Below the pieces are notes generated by a model that was given only the letters and a program-made list of their open reading frames with translations, searched no databases and was not told the origin of the DNA. A stretch of DNA of 64,000 bases, from the NCBI RefSeq assembly GCF_035552695.1, contig NZ_DASZKT010000116.1, positions 1-64,000 on the forward strand. The letters are read 5' to 3'. Source of the stretch: Actinospica sp035552695 (GTDB taxonomy: Bacteria; Actinomycetota; Actinomycetes; Streptomycetales; Catenulisporaceae). A program made the translations under genes and the position numbers. This document shows positions 43,276 to 52,037 of the stretch, piece by piece (position 1 is the first letter of the stretch; every line of letters starts with the position of its first letter).

Positions 43276-44352
43276 ATGGCAGTCGCTCAAGTGTTCGAAA
43301 AAGCTTCGGCGGACGTGGTTGAGCGACGCGCGGCCCTGGCTGCTGTCGGGGCCCTGACCTTGGGCGATGCGTCACCGCGAAGCTTCGAGCCGATCGCCGT
43401 CCCCGAGCCGCTGACCCCGCTGCTCCCCGAGGGAATCCGCCGCGGCGAGACCCTAGCCCTCCCCGGCGACGCCCCCGCCCCCGATCCCACCCCGCCCCGC
43501 CCCGCCGCGCCCGCCCGCGCCCCCGATTCCATCCCCACCCGCACTGCTGCGCCCGCCCGCGATTCCATCCCCACCCGCACCGCTGCGCCTGTGCCCGCCT
43601 CCGTACCTCCCGCTCCCACCCGCGCCGTCCGCCCGTCCGCAGCCGCTCGCGTTCCCGTTCCCATTCCCGGTGACGCCGCCGCCTCCTCCGCCCCCGATCC
43701 GGTCCCGTTCCGAACAGCCGCGCTCACTCCCACCTCCGCGCCCTTCGGCGTCGCGGCGGTGGACTATCTCACCCTCGCGCTGCTGGCCGGGGCGCTGCGG
43801 CAGGGGCTGTGGTGCGCGGCGGTCGGGGTGCGCGGGCTCGGCGGGGCGGCGTTGGCGGAACTGCTCGGGGCCGAGGCGCTGCGGGAGGGCGCGTTGCAGC
43901 GGCTGCTCGTCGTCGCCAGGCCGGGGGAGCGCTGGGCCGAGATCGCGACGGTGCTGGCGGACGGCGTCGACCTGGTGCTGCTCTCCCCGCCCGACGCGGT
44001 CCCCGCGCAGGTGGCCCGCCGGGTGGATGCCCGGCTGCGGCAGGGCGCGGGCGACGAGTCCCGGCACCGCGCGGCCCTGCTCGTGCTCGGCGCGTGGCCC
44101 GGCGCCCGGACGACGCTGCGGGTGCGGCGGCTCGGCTGGACCGGCTTCGACGCGGGCACCGGGCACCTCGTCGCCGGCCAGGCCCGGATCGACGCCGAGG
44201 ACCGGACCCGGCGGCGGCGCAGCGTCCAGGTTCTGCTGCCCGAAGACCTGGGCGCCGAGACACCCCTGTCCGCCTCCACTCTCGCCCGGCCAGACCGGGA
44301 CCGCACGGACCGGAAGGAGGGCACCGCGCCGCGACTCACCGCAGTGGCCTGA
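43276..44352 (+). CDS. ImuA-like (RecA-related) mutasome accessory protein
   Basis: 358 residues from ATG 43276. The N-terminal LLPEGIRRGETLAL and the later part VDYLTLALLAGALRQGLWCAAVGV, GERWAEIATVLADGVDLVLLSPP, LRVRRLGWTGFDAG match the degenerate RecA-fold protein encoded next to imuB in actinobacteria. The Walker A is not preserved. Between the two halves (about residues 66-158) lies a Pro/Ala/Thr/Arg linker that includes an exact-frame 36-bp duplication (43525-43560 and 43561-43596). Mycobacterial ImuA' recruits the polymerases DnaE2 and ImuB for damage-induced mutagenesis. Here imuB follows 1 kb downstream after an inserted kinase gene on the other strand. Confidence 0.65.
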   Translation: MAVAQVFEKASADVVERRAALAAVGALTLGDASPRSFEPIAVPEPLTPLLPEGIRRGETLALPGDAPAPDPTPPRPAAPARAPDSIPTRTAAPARDSIPTRTAAPVPASVPPAPTRAVRPSAAARVPVPIPGDAAASSAPDPVPFRTAALTPTSAPFGVAAVDYLTLALLAGALRQGLWCAAVGVRGLGGAALAELLGAEALREGALQRLLVVARPGERWAEIATVLADGVDLVLLSPPDAVPAQVARRVDARLRQGAGDESRHRAALLVLGAWPGARTTLRVRRLGWTGFDAGTGHLVAGQARIDAEDRTRRRRSVQVLLPEDLGAETPLSASTLARPDRDRTDRKEGTAPRLTAVA

Positions 44353-44497
44353 TCCGCCCCGGCACTTCCGCCCGACCCGTCATCCCAGGCAGCTCATCAT
44401 GTCCCAGACCGCCGACACCCCCACTGGCGCAGTTGGCATATTCGAAGTGGGATCCATGCCCGGTGAGCCGGGTGCGGGCCGATGCTCGGCTACGGGT

Positions 44498-45355
44498 TCA
44501 GGGTGCCTTCAACGCGGCTTCGATCTCAGCGCCGTTGCGTTCGAGCCACGCCTCGCGCCGTTTGATGATCTCGCCGACTCCCTCGTCCCACATGCGCCGC
44601 CAACCGCCGCCGTCCGTTTCGGCGCGGTACTTCATCAGGTGCCACGAGCGGCGAGTGCGCAGTACCGCGACTTCCACGAGCCTGCCTCGGTCCCGGTCCG
44701 ACATGCCGTAGGCGTCGGCCAGGATGCGGCACCGCTTCGGCGCGTCGAGCCCACGCAGTCCGGGGCCGACGTCCCGCGGCTCGTTGAGCGGCGCCCACCA
44801 GAGCATGGCGTTGTACAGCTCGTCGACCCTGGTCGCGGGTCGCACGAGATCGAAGTCGATCAGGGCGTAAGCGGTCGCGTCTCGGAAGACGACGTTCTCC
44901 GGAGTGACATCCAGATGCCCGATCACCTCGTCCGCGTACGTAGGGGCCGGGGGCAGTCCCGGCGGGTCGGCAGGCAGTTCCAGTTCGATGCCTTCGGGGG
45001 CGACGAAGGTCGCCGCGGCGTCGTCATAGCCGCGCAGCAGCCTGCCGATCGAGGCGAGCCTGGCCTCGTCGGCGATCCACGCCGGGTGCGGACGCCCGGC
45101 CACCTCGCCTTCGACGAACGTGAGGACCTCGCGCCCGGCGGAGTCCACGCCCAGGTATCGCGGAGCGCCCTCGAAGCCGACTGCTTCGAGGTGCCGCAGC
45201 AGAGCATGGATGAAAGCCGCGTTTCGTCCCATCGGCCGTCGCACGGTCGTCCCCACCCGGACAACGCCTTCGGTGACATCCCCGCCGAGCAAGGGGATCT
45301 CCGGCTCGGAAGGATCCTCGGTCCAGCGGTCCTGCGCGCCTGCTTCGGAGATCAT
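44498..45355 (-). CDS. Phosphotransferase-family kinase (APH-like)
   Basis: 285 residues. APH-type catalytic motifs: GHLDVTPENVVF (HxDxxxxN form) and the metal-binding IDFDLVRPA. The N-terminal lobe is reduced (GVVRVGTTVRRPMGRNAAFIHALLRHL). It probably phosphorylates a small hydroxyl compound; substrate unknown. It sits inverted between the imuA-like gene and imuB, which are usually neighbours, so it looks inserted. Its start is 56 nt from the imuB start, so the two promoters overlap. Confidence 0.8.
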   Translation of the reverse strand: MISEAGAQDRWTEDPSEPEIPLLGGDVTEGVVRVGTTVRRPMGRNAAFIHALLRHLEAVGFEGAPRYLGVDSAGREVLTFVEGEVAGRPHPAWIADEARLASIGRLLRGYDDAAATFVAPEGIELELPADPPGLPPAPTYADEVIGHLDVTPENVVFRDATAYALIDFDLVRPATRVDELYNAMLWWAPLNEPRDVGPGLRGLDAPKRCRILADAYGMSDRDRGRLVEVAVLRTRRSWHLMKYRAETDGGGWRRMWDEGVGEIIKRREAWLERNGAEIEAALKAP

Positions 45356-45411
45356 CTGCGCAGCCTAGCTTTCGAGAAGGCCGCGCGGGCAGTCGCGAGG
45401 TGTCGCCTCCC

Positions 45412-47520
45412 ATGAACGACGAACAGATCACCCGGGTCCTGGTCGTCTGGTGCCCGGACTGGCCGGTGCACGCGGTCGGCGCCGGGCCCGACGTGCCCGC
45501 CGCGGTGCTGGTCGGGGAGGGCGCGCGAGCCACGGTGCTGGCCTGTTCGGCGGCGGCGCGGGCGGCCGGGGTACGCCGCGGCCAGCGGGTGCGCGACGCC
45601 CAGCGGCTGTGCCCGGAACTGCGCGCGTACCCGCGCGACGAGCCGGCCGAGGAGCGCGTCTTCGAACCGGTCGTGCAGGCGGTGGAGGACGTGGCGGCCG
45701 GGGTGGAGGTCGTCCGCCCCGGCCTGATCGCCCTCGCCGCGCCGGGACCGGCCCGCTACCACGGCGGCGAGGCCCGGCTGGCGTTGCTGGTCCGCGAGGC
45801 CGTCGCCGACGTCGGCATTACCGAGCCCGCCGCGGAGACGGACGCCGCCGCGCCGCCCGGCGACCCGCTCGGCTGCGGCGTCGGCATCGCGGACGGGACC
45901 TTCGCCGCGAGCCTGGCCGCCCGGCTGCCCGTCGATGAACCGCTGATCGTCCCGCCCGGCGGCAGCGCCGCGTTCCTCGCGCCCTATCCGCTGCGGGTGT
46001 TCGACCGCCCGGAGCTGAGCGGGATCCTCGAACGCCTCGGCATCCGCACTCTCGGCGACCTCGCCGCGCTGCCGGTGGCGGACGTGGCCAACCGCTTCGG
46101 CCCCGTCGGCGTCCAGGCGCACCGGCTGGCCAGAGGACTCGACCCGCGCCCGCCCGCGGCCCGCCGCCCGGGCGAGGATCTCAGCGCCCTGCATCTGTTC
46201 GACCCGCCCGCCGAGCGCGACGAGCAGGTGCTCTTCGCCGCCAAGGCGCTCGCCGACCGCTGGCGCGCCGACCTCGCCGCCGCGGGCGTGACCTGCGCCT
46301 CCGTGCGGATCGAGCTGGCCACCGAGAGCGGCGCCCAGTACGCGCGGACCTGGCGCAACGGCGACGCACTGGGCTCCGCCCTGTCCGCACAGGCCCTGGC
46401 CCAGCGCGTCCGCTGGCAGCTCGACGGCTGGCGGACCCGAGTATCCCGAGCCGGAGCCCACAGCCCCCGCGAAGCCTCCATCGCCGTGGACGTGCCCGGA
46501 GTGTCGGGAGTGTCGGGGGCCGGAGCAACCCGAGGCTCGTACAAGACCTCCTCTGTCGCGGACGTTTCGGGAGTGTCGGGAGCCGGTGCGCGGGGATCGT
46601 ACGAAGTCCCCGCCGCCGCGGACGTTTCGGAAGTATCGGGAGCTGGAGCCCGGGGTCCGCGCGGAGTCTCCTCTGCCGTGGACGTGTCGGACGTGTCGGG
46701 AGCCGGTGCGCGGGGATCGTACGAGGTCCCCGCCGCCGCAGACGTTTCGGAAGTGTCGGGAGCTGGAGCCCGGAGGGCGCGCGGGGGTTCCTCGGCTGCG
46801 GATGTGTCCGGAGTCAGAGTGCGGGGATCGTATGGAGCCTTCTCCGCCGTGGACGTGTTCGGAGGTGGGGTGCGCGAGTCCTCCGGGGGGTCCTTCGCGG
46901 ACCGCGCGCGTGAGGCGGATCGGTTCTCCTCGGTCGCGGAGGTCGCCGCCGACCCGCTCGTCTCGCTGCGCCTCGTCCCCGGTCCGCTCGTCGTGGATAC
47001 CGGCAGCCAGCAGGCGTTGTGGGGGCGCGAGACCGTGCCGGATCGGGTGGACCGCGCGGCGGAGCGGGTGCAGGCGATGCTCGGCCACGACGGCGTCACC
47101 CTGCTGCACCTGACCGGCGGACGCGACCCCGCCGCCCGGATCGCCCGGACGCTCTGGGGTGAGAAGCCGCCCAAGGGTTCCGCCGCGGACCCTGACGCCC
47201 CCTGGCCCGGCGCCGTGCCGGCACCCGCACCCTCGCTGCTCCCGGAGGATCAGCCCCCTGTCCTGCTCCTCGGCTCGGACGGCGCCCACATCGAGGTGTC
47301 CGGCCGCGTCCGCCTCAGCGACCGGCCCGCCGTCCTCGTCCTCGGCGGCCGCCCGCTTCCGGTCACCACCTGGGCCGGACCCTGGCCGTATCACGAGCAC
47401 CCGTGGCGACCGGCCGCATCCCGCCGCCGCGCCAGGCTCCAGTTGTCCACCGCGGACGGTCGCGCCTTCCTGCTCGCCCTCGAACACGGCGCCTGGCGGG
47501 TGGAGGGGGTCTACCGCTGA
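45412..47520 (+). CDS. imuB: ImuB-like Y-family polymerase homologue with repeat insertion
   Basis: 702 residues from ATG 45412 (GTG 45400 is an alternative). Opens RVLVVWCPDWPVHAVG where active Y-polymerases have the catalytic Asp (FxDMDAF), and the second acidic patch is also missing, so it should be catalytically dead like ImuB. ACSAAARAAGVRRGQRVRDAQRLCP and IRTLGDLAALPVADVANRFG are family motifs. Residues about 360-493 are an insertion of 20-residue repeats (DVSxVSGAGARGSYEVPAAA type). The C-terminal part (VSLRLVPGPLVVDTG to WPYHEHPW) is the usual actinobacterial ImuB tail. It bridges DnaE2 and the sliding clamp in mutagenic repair. Convergent with dnaE2, 21 nt apart. Confidence 0.88.
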   Translation: MNDEQITRVLVVWCPDWPVHAVGAGPDVPAAVLVGEGARATVLACSAAARAAGVRRGQRVRDAQRLCPELRAYPRDEPAEERVFEPVVQAVEDVAAGVEVVRPGLIALAAPGPARYHGGEARLALLVREAVADVGITEPAAETDAAAPPGDPLGCGVGIADGTFAASLAARLPVDEPLIVPPGGSAAFLAPYPLRVFDRPELSGILERLGIRTLGDLAALPVADVANRFGPVGVQAHRLARGLDPRPPAARRPGEDLSALHLFDPPAERDEQVLFAAKALADRWRADLAAAGVTCASVRIELATESGAQYARTWRNGDALGSALSAQALAQRVRWQLDGWRTRVSRAGAHSPREASIAVDVPGVSGVSGAGATRGSYKTSSVADVSGVSGAGARGSYEVPAAADVSEVSGAGARGPRGVSSAVDVSDVSGAGARGSYEVPAAADVSEVSGAGARRARGGSSAADVSGVRVRGSYGAFSAVDVFGGGVRESSGGSFADRAREADRFSSVAEVAADPLVSLRLVPGPLVVDTGSQQALWGRETVPDRVDRAAERVQAMLGHDGVTLLHLTGGRDPAARIARTLWGEKPPKGSAADPDAPWPGAVPAPAPSLLPEDQPPVLLLGSDGAHIEVSGRVRLSDRPAVLVLGGRPLPVTTWAGPWPYHEHPWRPAASRRRARLQLSTADGRAFLLALEHGAWRVEGVYR
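46489..46890. repeat. In-frame 60-bp tandem repeats inside imuB, with 120-bp higher-order unit
   Basis: Exact 60-bp units run 46561-46620, 46621-46680, 46681-46740 and 46741-46800; a 72-bp first unit covers 46489-46560 and decayed units continue to about 46890. Units alternate between an A type (GSYEVPAAA) and a B type (GPRGVSSAV/ARGGSSAA), so 46561-46680 and 46681-46800 are near-identical 120-bp dimers. Each unit keeps the frame and encodes DVSx-VSGAGAR followed by a variable half. Confidence 0.95.
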
Positions 47521-47541
47521 GTCGCGAGCCGGGTCGCCGGA

Positions 47542-50500
47542 TCATCGGAAGTTCCGTCCCTTCAGCCGGTCGGGCTGAGCGTCGACCCGCAGCGGGGCGA
47601 GCCGCCCGGCGACGAGGTTGATGGCCTTGCTCTCCTTGTCGCCGTCCCTCTCGGCGCGCTCCAGGTGCCCGGTGATGCGCAGCGCCCCGTGCGACAGGCA
47701 CACGCGCTGGTACCGCTGCCAGATGCCCGGCGAGCAGACGACGTTGACCAGCCCGGTCTCGTCCTCCAGGGACAGGAAGCACACCCCGCCCGCGGTCGGC
47801 GGGCGCTGGCGGTGCGTCACGATCCCGGCGACGTGCACCGGGTGCCGGTCCGGCAGGTGTTCCAGGTCCGCGATACGCAGGTACCCCGCGGCGTCCAGCA
47901 GTTCGCGGGTGTGCGCGATGGGATGGGAGTCGGGACTGGTGCCGGTGGCCCACAGGTCGGCGAAGGTCTGCTCGACGAGGGTCATCGCGGGCAGTTCCGG
48001 AACGCCGTCGACGCCCGCGGTCCCGGGAATGTGGGCCTCGGTGGTCCCGGCCAGGGCGCCGACCTGCCACAGCGCCTCACGGCGGGCCAGCCCGAAACAG
48101 CCGAACGCCCCCGCCGTGGCCAGCGCCTCCAGCGCCGCGAGCGACAGCCCGGTCCGCCGGACGAAGTCCTCCAGCCCCTCATAGGGACCGTTCTTCTCGC
48201 GCTCCTCGGCCACCCGCTCGGCGGCGCTGTCCCCGAGGGCCCGCACCGAGGCGAGCCCCAGCCGGATGACGGGCTGCGGGTGGCGTGAGGCGTGCCGGTG
48301 TCTGGGCACGTAGTCGTGCGGCGGAGGCTCGAGAGTGGCCTTGTCCTTGGAGACGTTGACGTCCACGCCGCGCACGGTCACGTCGTGCCGCCGGGCATCG
48401 CTGATCAGCGAGGCCGGACTGTAGAAGCCCATCGGCTGGTTGTTGAGCAGCGCCGCGGCGAACGCGGCCGGATAGTAGCGCTTCAGATAAGAACTCGCAT
48501 ATACGAGGTAGGCGAACGAGATGGAGTGGCTCTCCGGGAAGCCGTAGGAGCTGAAGGCCTCGAGCTTGCGGTAGATGTCCTCGGCCAGTTCCGGCCCGAT
48601 CTTGTTGGCGGCCATCCCGGCCATCAGCCGCTGCCTGAGCGCGAGCATCTTCTCGGTGGAGCGCTTCGCGCCCATCGCCCGCCGCAGCCGGTCGGCCTCG
48701 ACGGCGGAGAAATCCGCCGCGGCGATGGCCATCTGCATCACCTGCTCCTGGAACAGCGGCACGCCGAGGGTGCGGGCGAGCGCCTCCCTGAGCAGTTCGT
48801 GCGGCGGCTCCGCGCTCTCGACCCGGTTGCGGCGGCGCAGATAGGGGTGCACGGCGCCGCCCTGGATCGGCCCCGGGCGGATCAGCGCGACCTCGACGAC
48901 CAGGTCGTAGAACTCCCTCGGCTTCAGCCGCGGCAGGGTCGCCATCTGCGCCCGCGACTCGACCTGGAAGACGCCCACCGAATCGGCGTCGCACAGCATC
49001 TCGTACACCTCGAGATCGTCCTCGGGGATCTCGCCGAGGCCCAACCGCCGGCCGTGGTGCTCGCGGACCAGGTCGAAGCAGTCGTGCAGGGCGCCGAGCA
49101 TGCCCAGGCCCAGCAGGTCGAACTTCACCAGGCCGGCATCGGCGCAGTCGTCCTTGTCCCACTGCACCACCGAGCGGTCCGCCATCCGCGCCCACTCGGT
49201 CGGCACGACCTCCGCGATGGGACGGTCGCACAGCACCATGCCGCCGGAGTGGATGCCCAGGTGCCGCGGCAGGCCGTGCATCCGGGTCGCCAACTCCAGC
49301 ACGTCGGCGGGAATGTCGGAGACCTCTACCTCCGACGCTGCCGGGTAGGGGCCGAGCCGTTCGCTCCAGGCCTGCTGCGCGCCGGGGGAGTAGCCGAGGG
49401 CTCGCGCCGCGTCGTGGATCGCCATCTTGGCCCGGTAGGTGATCACGTTGGCGACCATCGCGGCGCGCTCCCGGCCGTACACGTCGTAGACGTGCTGGAT
49501 CACCTCCTCGCGGCGGGAGGACTCGATGTCCAGGTCGATGTCCGGATAGCCGTCCCGCTCCGGGGACAGGAAGCGCTCGAAGACCAGGTTGTACTTCACC
49601 GCGTCCACGTTGGTGATGTACAGGGCGTAGCAGACCGCCGAGTTCGCCGCCGAGCCGCGGCCCTGCGCGAGGATGTTCTTCTCCCGGCAGAACTTCGCGA
49701 TCTCGTACACGATCAGGAAATAGCCCGCGAGATCCAGGTCCGCGATGGTCCCGAGCTCCTTGAAAAGCTGTTGATACGCGCGCTGGTTGACCTTGCCGGG
49801 CGGCCCGTAGCGCTTCGCCGCCCCCTCCATCACCAACTCGTGCAGCCACGTGGATTCGCTGTGCTTCTCGGGAACATTCCGGTTCGGCAGCCCCGGGGCC
49901 ACGGCGGCGAAGTCGAACGCGCACTCCCCGGCCAGTTCCACGGTGCGTCGCAGGATGCCGGGGAAGCGGGCGAAGCGCTCGGCCATCTCCTGCCCGGAAC
50001 GCAGGTGAGAAGTGGCCCCGGCCGGCAGCCAGCCGTCGATCTCCTCAAGGCTGCGCCGGGCGCGCAGCGCGGCCAGCGCGCTGGCCGTCGGGAAGTCCGA
50101 GGGGGTGGCGTAGTGCACCTGGTTCGTGGCGATGGTCCTGGCGCCGTACCGGGCGGCGAACTCGGCCAGCGCGTCGTTGCGCTCGTCATCGCCGGGCATG
50201 TCGTGGTCGACCAGTTCGATCACCACGTTCTCCCGCCCGAACAGGCCGCGCAGCCGGTCCAGCTCCCGCGCCGCCGCCTCCGTACCGCCGGAGTCCAGCG
50301 CGGCGGGAATCAGACCCTTGCGGCAGCCGGAGAGCACCGTCCACCCGCCCGCCGCGTGCGCCGCGAGCTCCTCGAGCGCGTAGACGGCCCGCCCCTTGCC
50401 CGAGCCCGCCATCCGGGCCCGGCCGATCGCCCGGGACAGCGAGCGGTACCCCTCCGGCCCCCGGGCCAGCAGCAGCAGATGCGCCCCCGGCGGGTCCGGC

Positions 50501-50862
50501 ACTCCGGTCCGCTCGGACCGGTCCGCCGCGAGGGAGAGCTCCGCGCCGAACACCGTGCGCACCCCGCTGTCCTTCGCCGCCTGGGCCAGCCGCACCGCGC
50601 CGTACAGGCCGTCGTGGTCCGTGATCGCCAGCGTCTCGAGGCCGAGCCGCGCCGCCTCGGCCACCAGCGCCTCCGGCTCGGACGCGCCGTCCAGGAAGGA
50701 GAAGCCCGAGTGGACGTGCAGCTCCGCATAGGGCACCGGGGAATCGGCCCGGCGGACCGGCGGCGGCTGCCCGGCGGCCTTCGCGGTCAGCTCGCCGTGC
50801 CGGGTCCAGGAGAGGATCTTGTCCAGCTCCCGCCACGCCATGACCGGGTTGTTGAAACCCAC
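47542..50862 (-). CDS. dnaE2: Error-prone DNA polymerase III alpha subunit DnaE2
   Basis: 1106 residues from GTG 50862 with GGAGG 8 nt upstream; the frame is open further up to 51018 but without similarity, and MGFNNPVMAWREL is the standard DnaE2 start. N-terminal PHP domain (YAELHVHSGFSFLDGAS, His49 and His51), polymerase palm with PDIDLDI carrying Asp441 and Asp443, finger region with RGSAANSAVCYAL, and C-terminal OB-fold (HVAGIVTHRQRPPTAGG). The Gln/Glu-rich tau-binding tail of DnaE1 is absent. It performs translesion synthesis with ImuA/ImuB after DNA damage. It is encoded opposite to imuB instead of downstream in the same operon; a possible SOS box precedes it. Confidence 0.95.
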   Translation of the reverse strand: MGFNNPVMAWRELDKILSWTRHGELTAKAAGQPPPVRRADSPVPYAELHVHSGFSFLDGASEPEALVAEAARLGLETLAITDHDGLYGAVRLAQAAKDSGVRTVFGAELSLAADRSERTGVPDPPGAHLLLLARGPEGYRSLSRAIGRARMAGSGKGRAVYALEELAAHAAGGWTVLSGCRKGLIPAALDSGGTEAAARELDRLRGLFGRENVVIELVDHDMPGDDERNDALAEFAARYGARTIATNQVHYATPSDFPTASALAALRARRSLEEIDGWLPAGATSHLRSGQEMAERFARFPGILRRTVELAGECAFDFAAVAPGLPNRNVPEKHSESTWLHELVMEGAAKRYGPPGKVNQRAYQQLFKELGTIADLDLAGYFLIVYEIAKFCREKNILAQGRGSAANSAVCYALYITNVDAVKYNLVFERFLSPERDGYPDIDLDIESSRREEVIQHVYDVYGRERAAMVANVITYRAKMAIHDAARALGYSPGAQQAWSERLGPYPAASEVEVSDIPADVLELATRMHGLPRHLGIHSGGMVLCDRPIAEVVPTEWARMADRSVVQWDKDDCADAGLVKFDLLGLGMLGALHDCFDLVREHHGRRLGLGEIPEDDLEVYEMLCDADSVGVFQVESRAQMATLPRLKPREFYDLVVEVALIRPGPIQGGAVHPYLRRRNRVESAEPPHELLREALARTLGVPLFQEQVMQMAIAAADFSAVEADRLRRAMGAKRSTEKMLALRQRLMAGMAANKIGPELAEDIYRKLEAFSSYGFPESHSISFAYLVYASSYLKRYYPAAFAAALLNNQPMGFYSPASLISDARRHDVTVRGVDVNVSKDKATLEPPPHDYVPRHRHASRHPQPVIRLGLASVRALGDSAAERVAEEREKNGPYEGLEDFVRRTGLSLAALEALATAGAFGCFGLARREALWQVGALAGTTEAHIPGTAGVDGVPELPAMTLVEQTFADLWATGTSPDSHPIAHTRELLDAAGYLRIADLEHLPDRHPVHVAGIVTHRQRPPTAGGVCFLSLEDETGLVNVVCSPGIWQRYQRVCLSHGALRITGHLERAERDGDKESKAINLVAGRLAPLRVDAQPDRLKGRNFR

Positions 50863-50908
50863 GGAGCGCACCTCCCTTCCCTGCGCCGAGCACAGACGGC
50901 ATCTCGTT

Positions 50909-50922
50909 CGAACATTTGAACC
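50909..50922 (-). promoter_or_regulatory. Possible LexA (SOS) box upstream of dnaE2
   Basis: On the minus strand the 14-mer GGTTCAAATGTTCG matches the Gram-positive SOS consensus CGAACRNRTGTTCG perfectly in its right half and centre and poorly in the left arm. It lies 46 nt upstream of the dnaE2 GTG, where a LexA site would overlap the promoter. DnaE2 genes are damage-inducible in mycobacteria. Confidence 0.5.
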
Positions 50923-51047
50923 AAAGGTTCTTCGAGTTTCGGACGGGGGCTGCGAGCATGTCAAGCACGGATTGGTCGTCTGGGAAGATTGAGCCCACCG
51001 GCGGGCCAAATCGCCCAAAAATTGACCTAAGTAGGCCTAATCCGGCC

Positions 51048-51971
51048 CTAAGCCGTAGCCGCCCAGGCGTCCGCGACGATCGTGCGCAGATCGGAGTGCC
51101 GCGGCTGCCAGCCGAGCTCGGCGCGGATGCGGCGGGTGTCGGCGAGCAGCATGGGGGCCTCGCCGCGCGACGGGTGGTGCTCGACCGGGACCTCGCGCCC
51201 GGTCACGTCCCGCACCGTCCGCACGACGTCGAGCACCCGCGCCCCAGTCGCACCGACGTTGAACACGGCCTGTCGACCGGGCACGGCGTGCTCGAGGGCG
51301 AGTTCGAAGGCCCGGGCCACGTCGCGCACGTGCACGAAGTCGCGGACCGCCGCACCGTCGCCGTTGATCCGCAGGGCCGGCAGGTCGCCGCGCGCCACGG
51401 CCAGGGTCTTCGGGATGATCGTGTCCGGGTCGCCGGTCCGCCCGCCGACCGCCCCGGCCACGTTGAACAGCCGTAGCGCGACGGCACCGAACGCCGCGTC
51501 AGCTGCCGCCGCCCCCAGCACATCCAGCTCCGCCGCGCGCTTCGTCTCGCCGTAGTCGTTCGTATCCTGCAGCGGCAGATCCTCGGGAATCGGCTGGAGC
51601 GCGGGCCGGCCGTACACCGCGCCGGTCGAGGCGAGCACGAAACGCACCGGCCGCCCGGCACGTGCCGCCTCCTCGGCCGCGGCCTTCGCCACCGTTGCCG
51701 CCCCGCCGTGGTTGACCGCCCAGTACTCCTGCGCACGCTCACGTGCCTCGCGCACCCGGGCCAGCGCCGCGAGGTGGCACACGCCGTCCACATCTCGCAC
51801 CGCATGCCGCATGGCCGTCGCGTCACGCACGTCACCGTGGACGATCTCCCGGCCGGTTGAAGCGATCCCCACACGGCTCGTCAATGCTCGAACCTCGTGT
51901 CCCGCCGCCGTCAGCCGCTCGACCAGTGCCGTACCGACGAAACCGAACGCGCCCGTGACCAGTACCCGCAC
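51048..51971 (-). CDS. NAD-dependent epimerase/dehydratase (extended SDR)
   Basis: 307 residues from GTG 51971. Rossmann motif VTGAFGFVGTALVERL (GxxGxxG form), catalytic Ser/Thr in LASTGAVYG and YxxxK as YGETK (about 152-156). Domain RLFNVAGAVGGRTGDPDTIIP and AVRDFVHVRDVARA are typical of UDP-glucose 4-epimerase-like enzymes. It probably alters a nucleotide sugar or similar substrate in the cytosol. Divergent from the PEBP gene (66 nt between starts). Confidence 0.85.
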   Translation of the reverse strand: MRVLVTGAFGFVGTALVERLTAAGHEVRALTSRVGIASTGREIVHGDVRDATAMRHAVRDVDGVCHLAALARVREARERAQEYWAVNHGGAATVAKAAAEEAARAGRPVRFVLASTGAVYGRPALQPIPEDLPLQDTNDYGETKRAAELDVLGAAAADAAFGAVALRLFNVAGAVGGRTGDPDTIIPKTLAVARGDLPALRINGDGAAVRDFVHVRDVARAFELALEHAVPGRQAVFNVGATGARVLDVVRTVRDVTGREVPVEHHPSRGEAPMLLADTRRIRAELGWQPRHSDLRTIVADAWAATA

Positions 51972-52037
51972 GCCGTCAGCAAACCATCCGGAACCATCCC
52001 GCGCCAATTTCCGCCGACGGAGCGGTAGAGTCACCCT

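Noticed and set aside
45984..47174. Minus-strand frame with repeated APDTSETSAA-type sequence
   Set aside because: It is the reverse reading of the imuB repeat block; the plus strand holds the conserved polymerase-like protein and the ribosome site.
48292..50919. 875-codon plus-strand open frame
   Set aside because: Antisense shadow of dnaE2.
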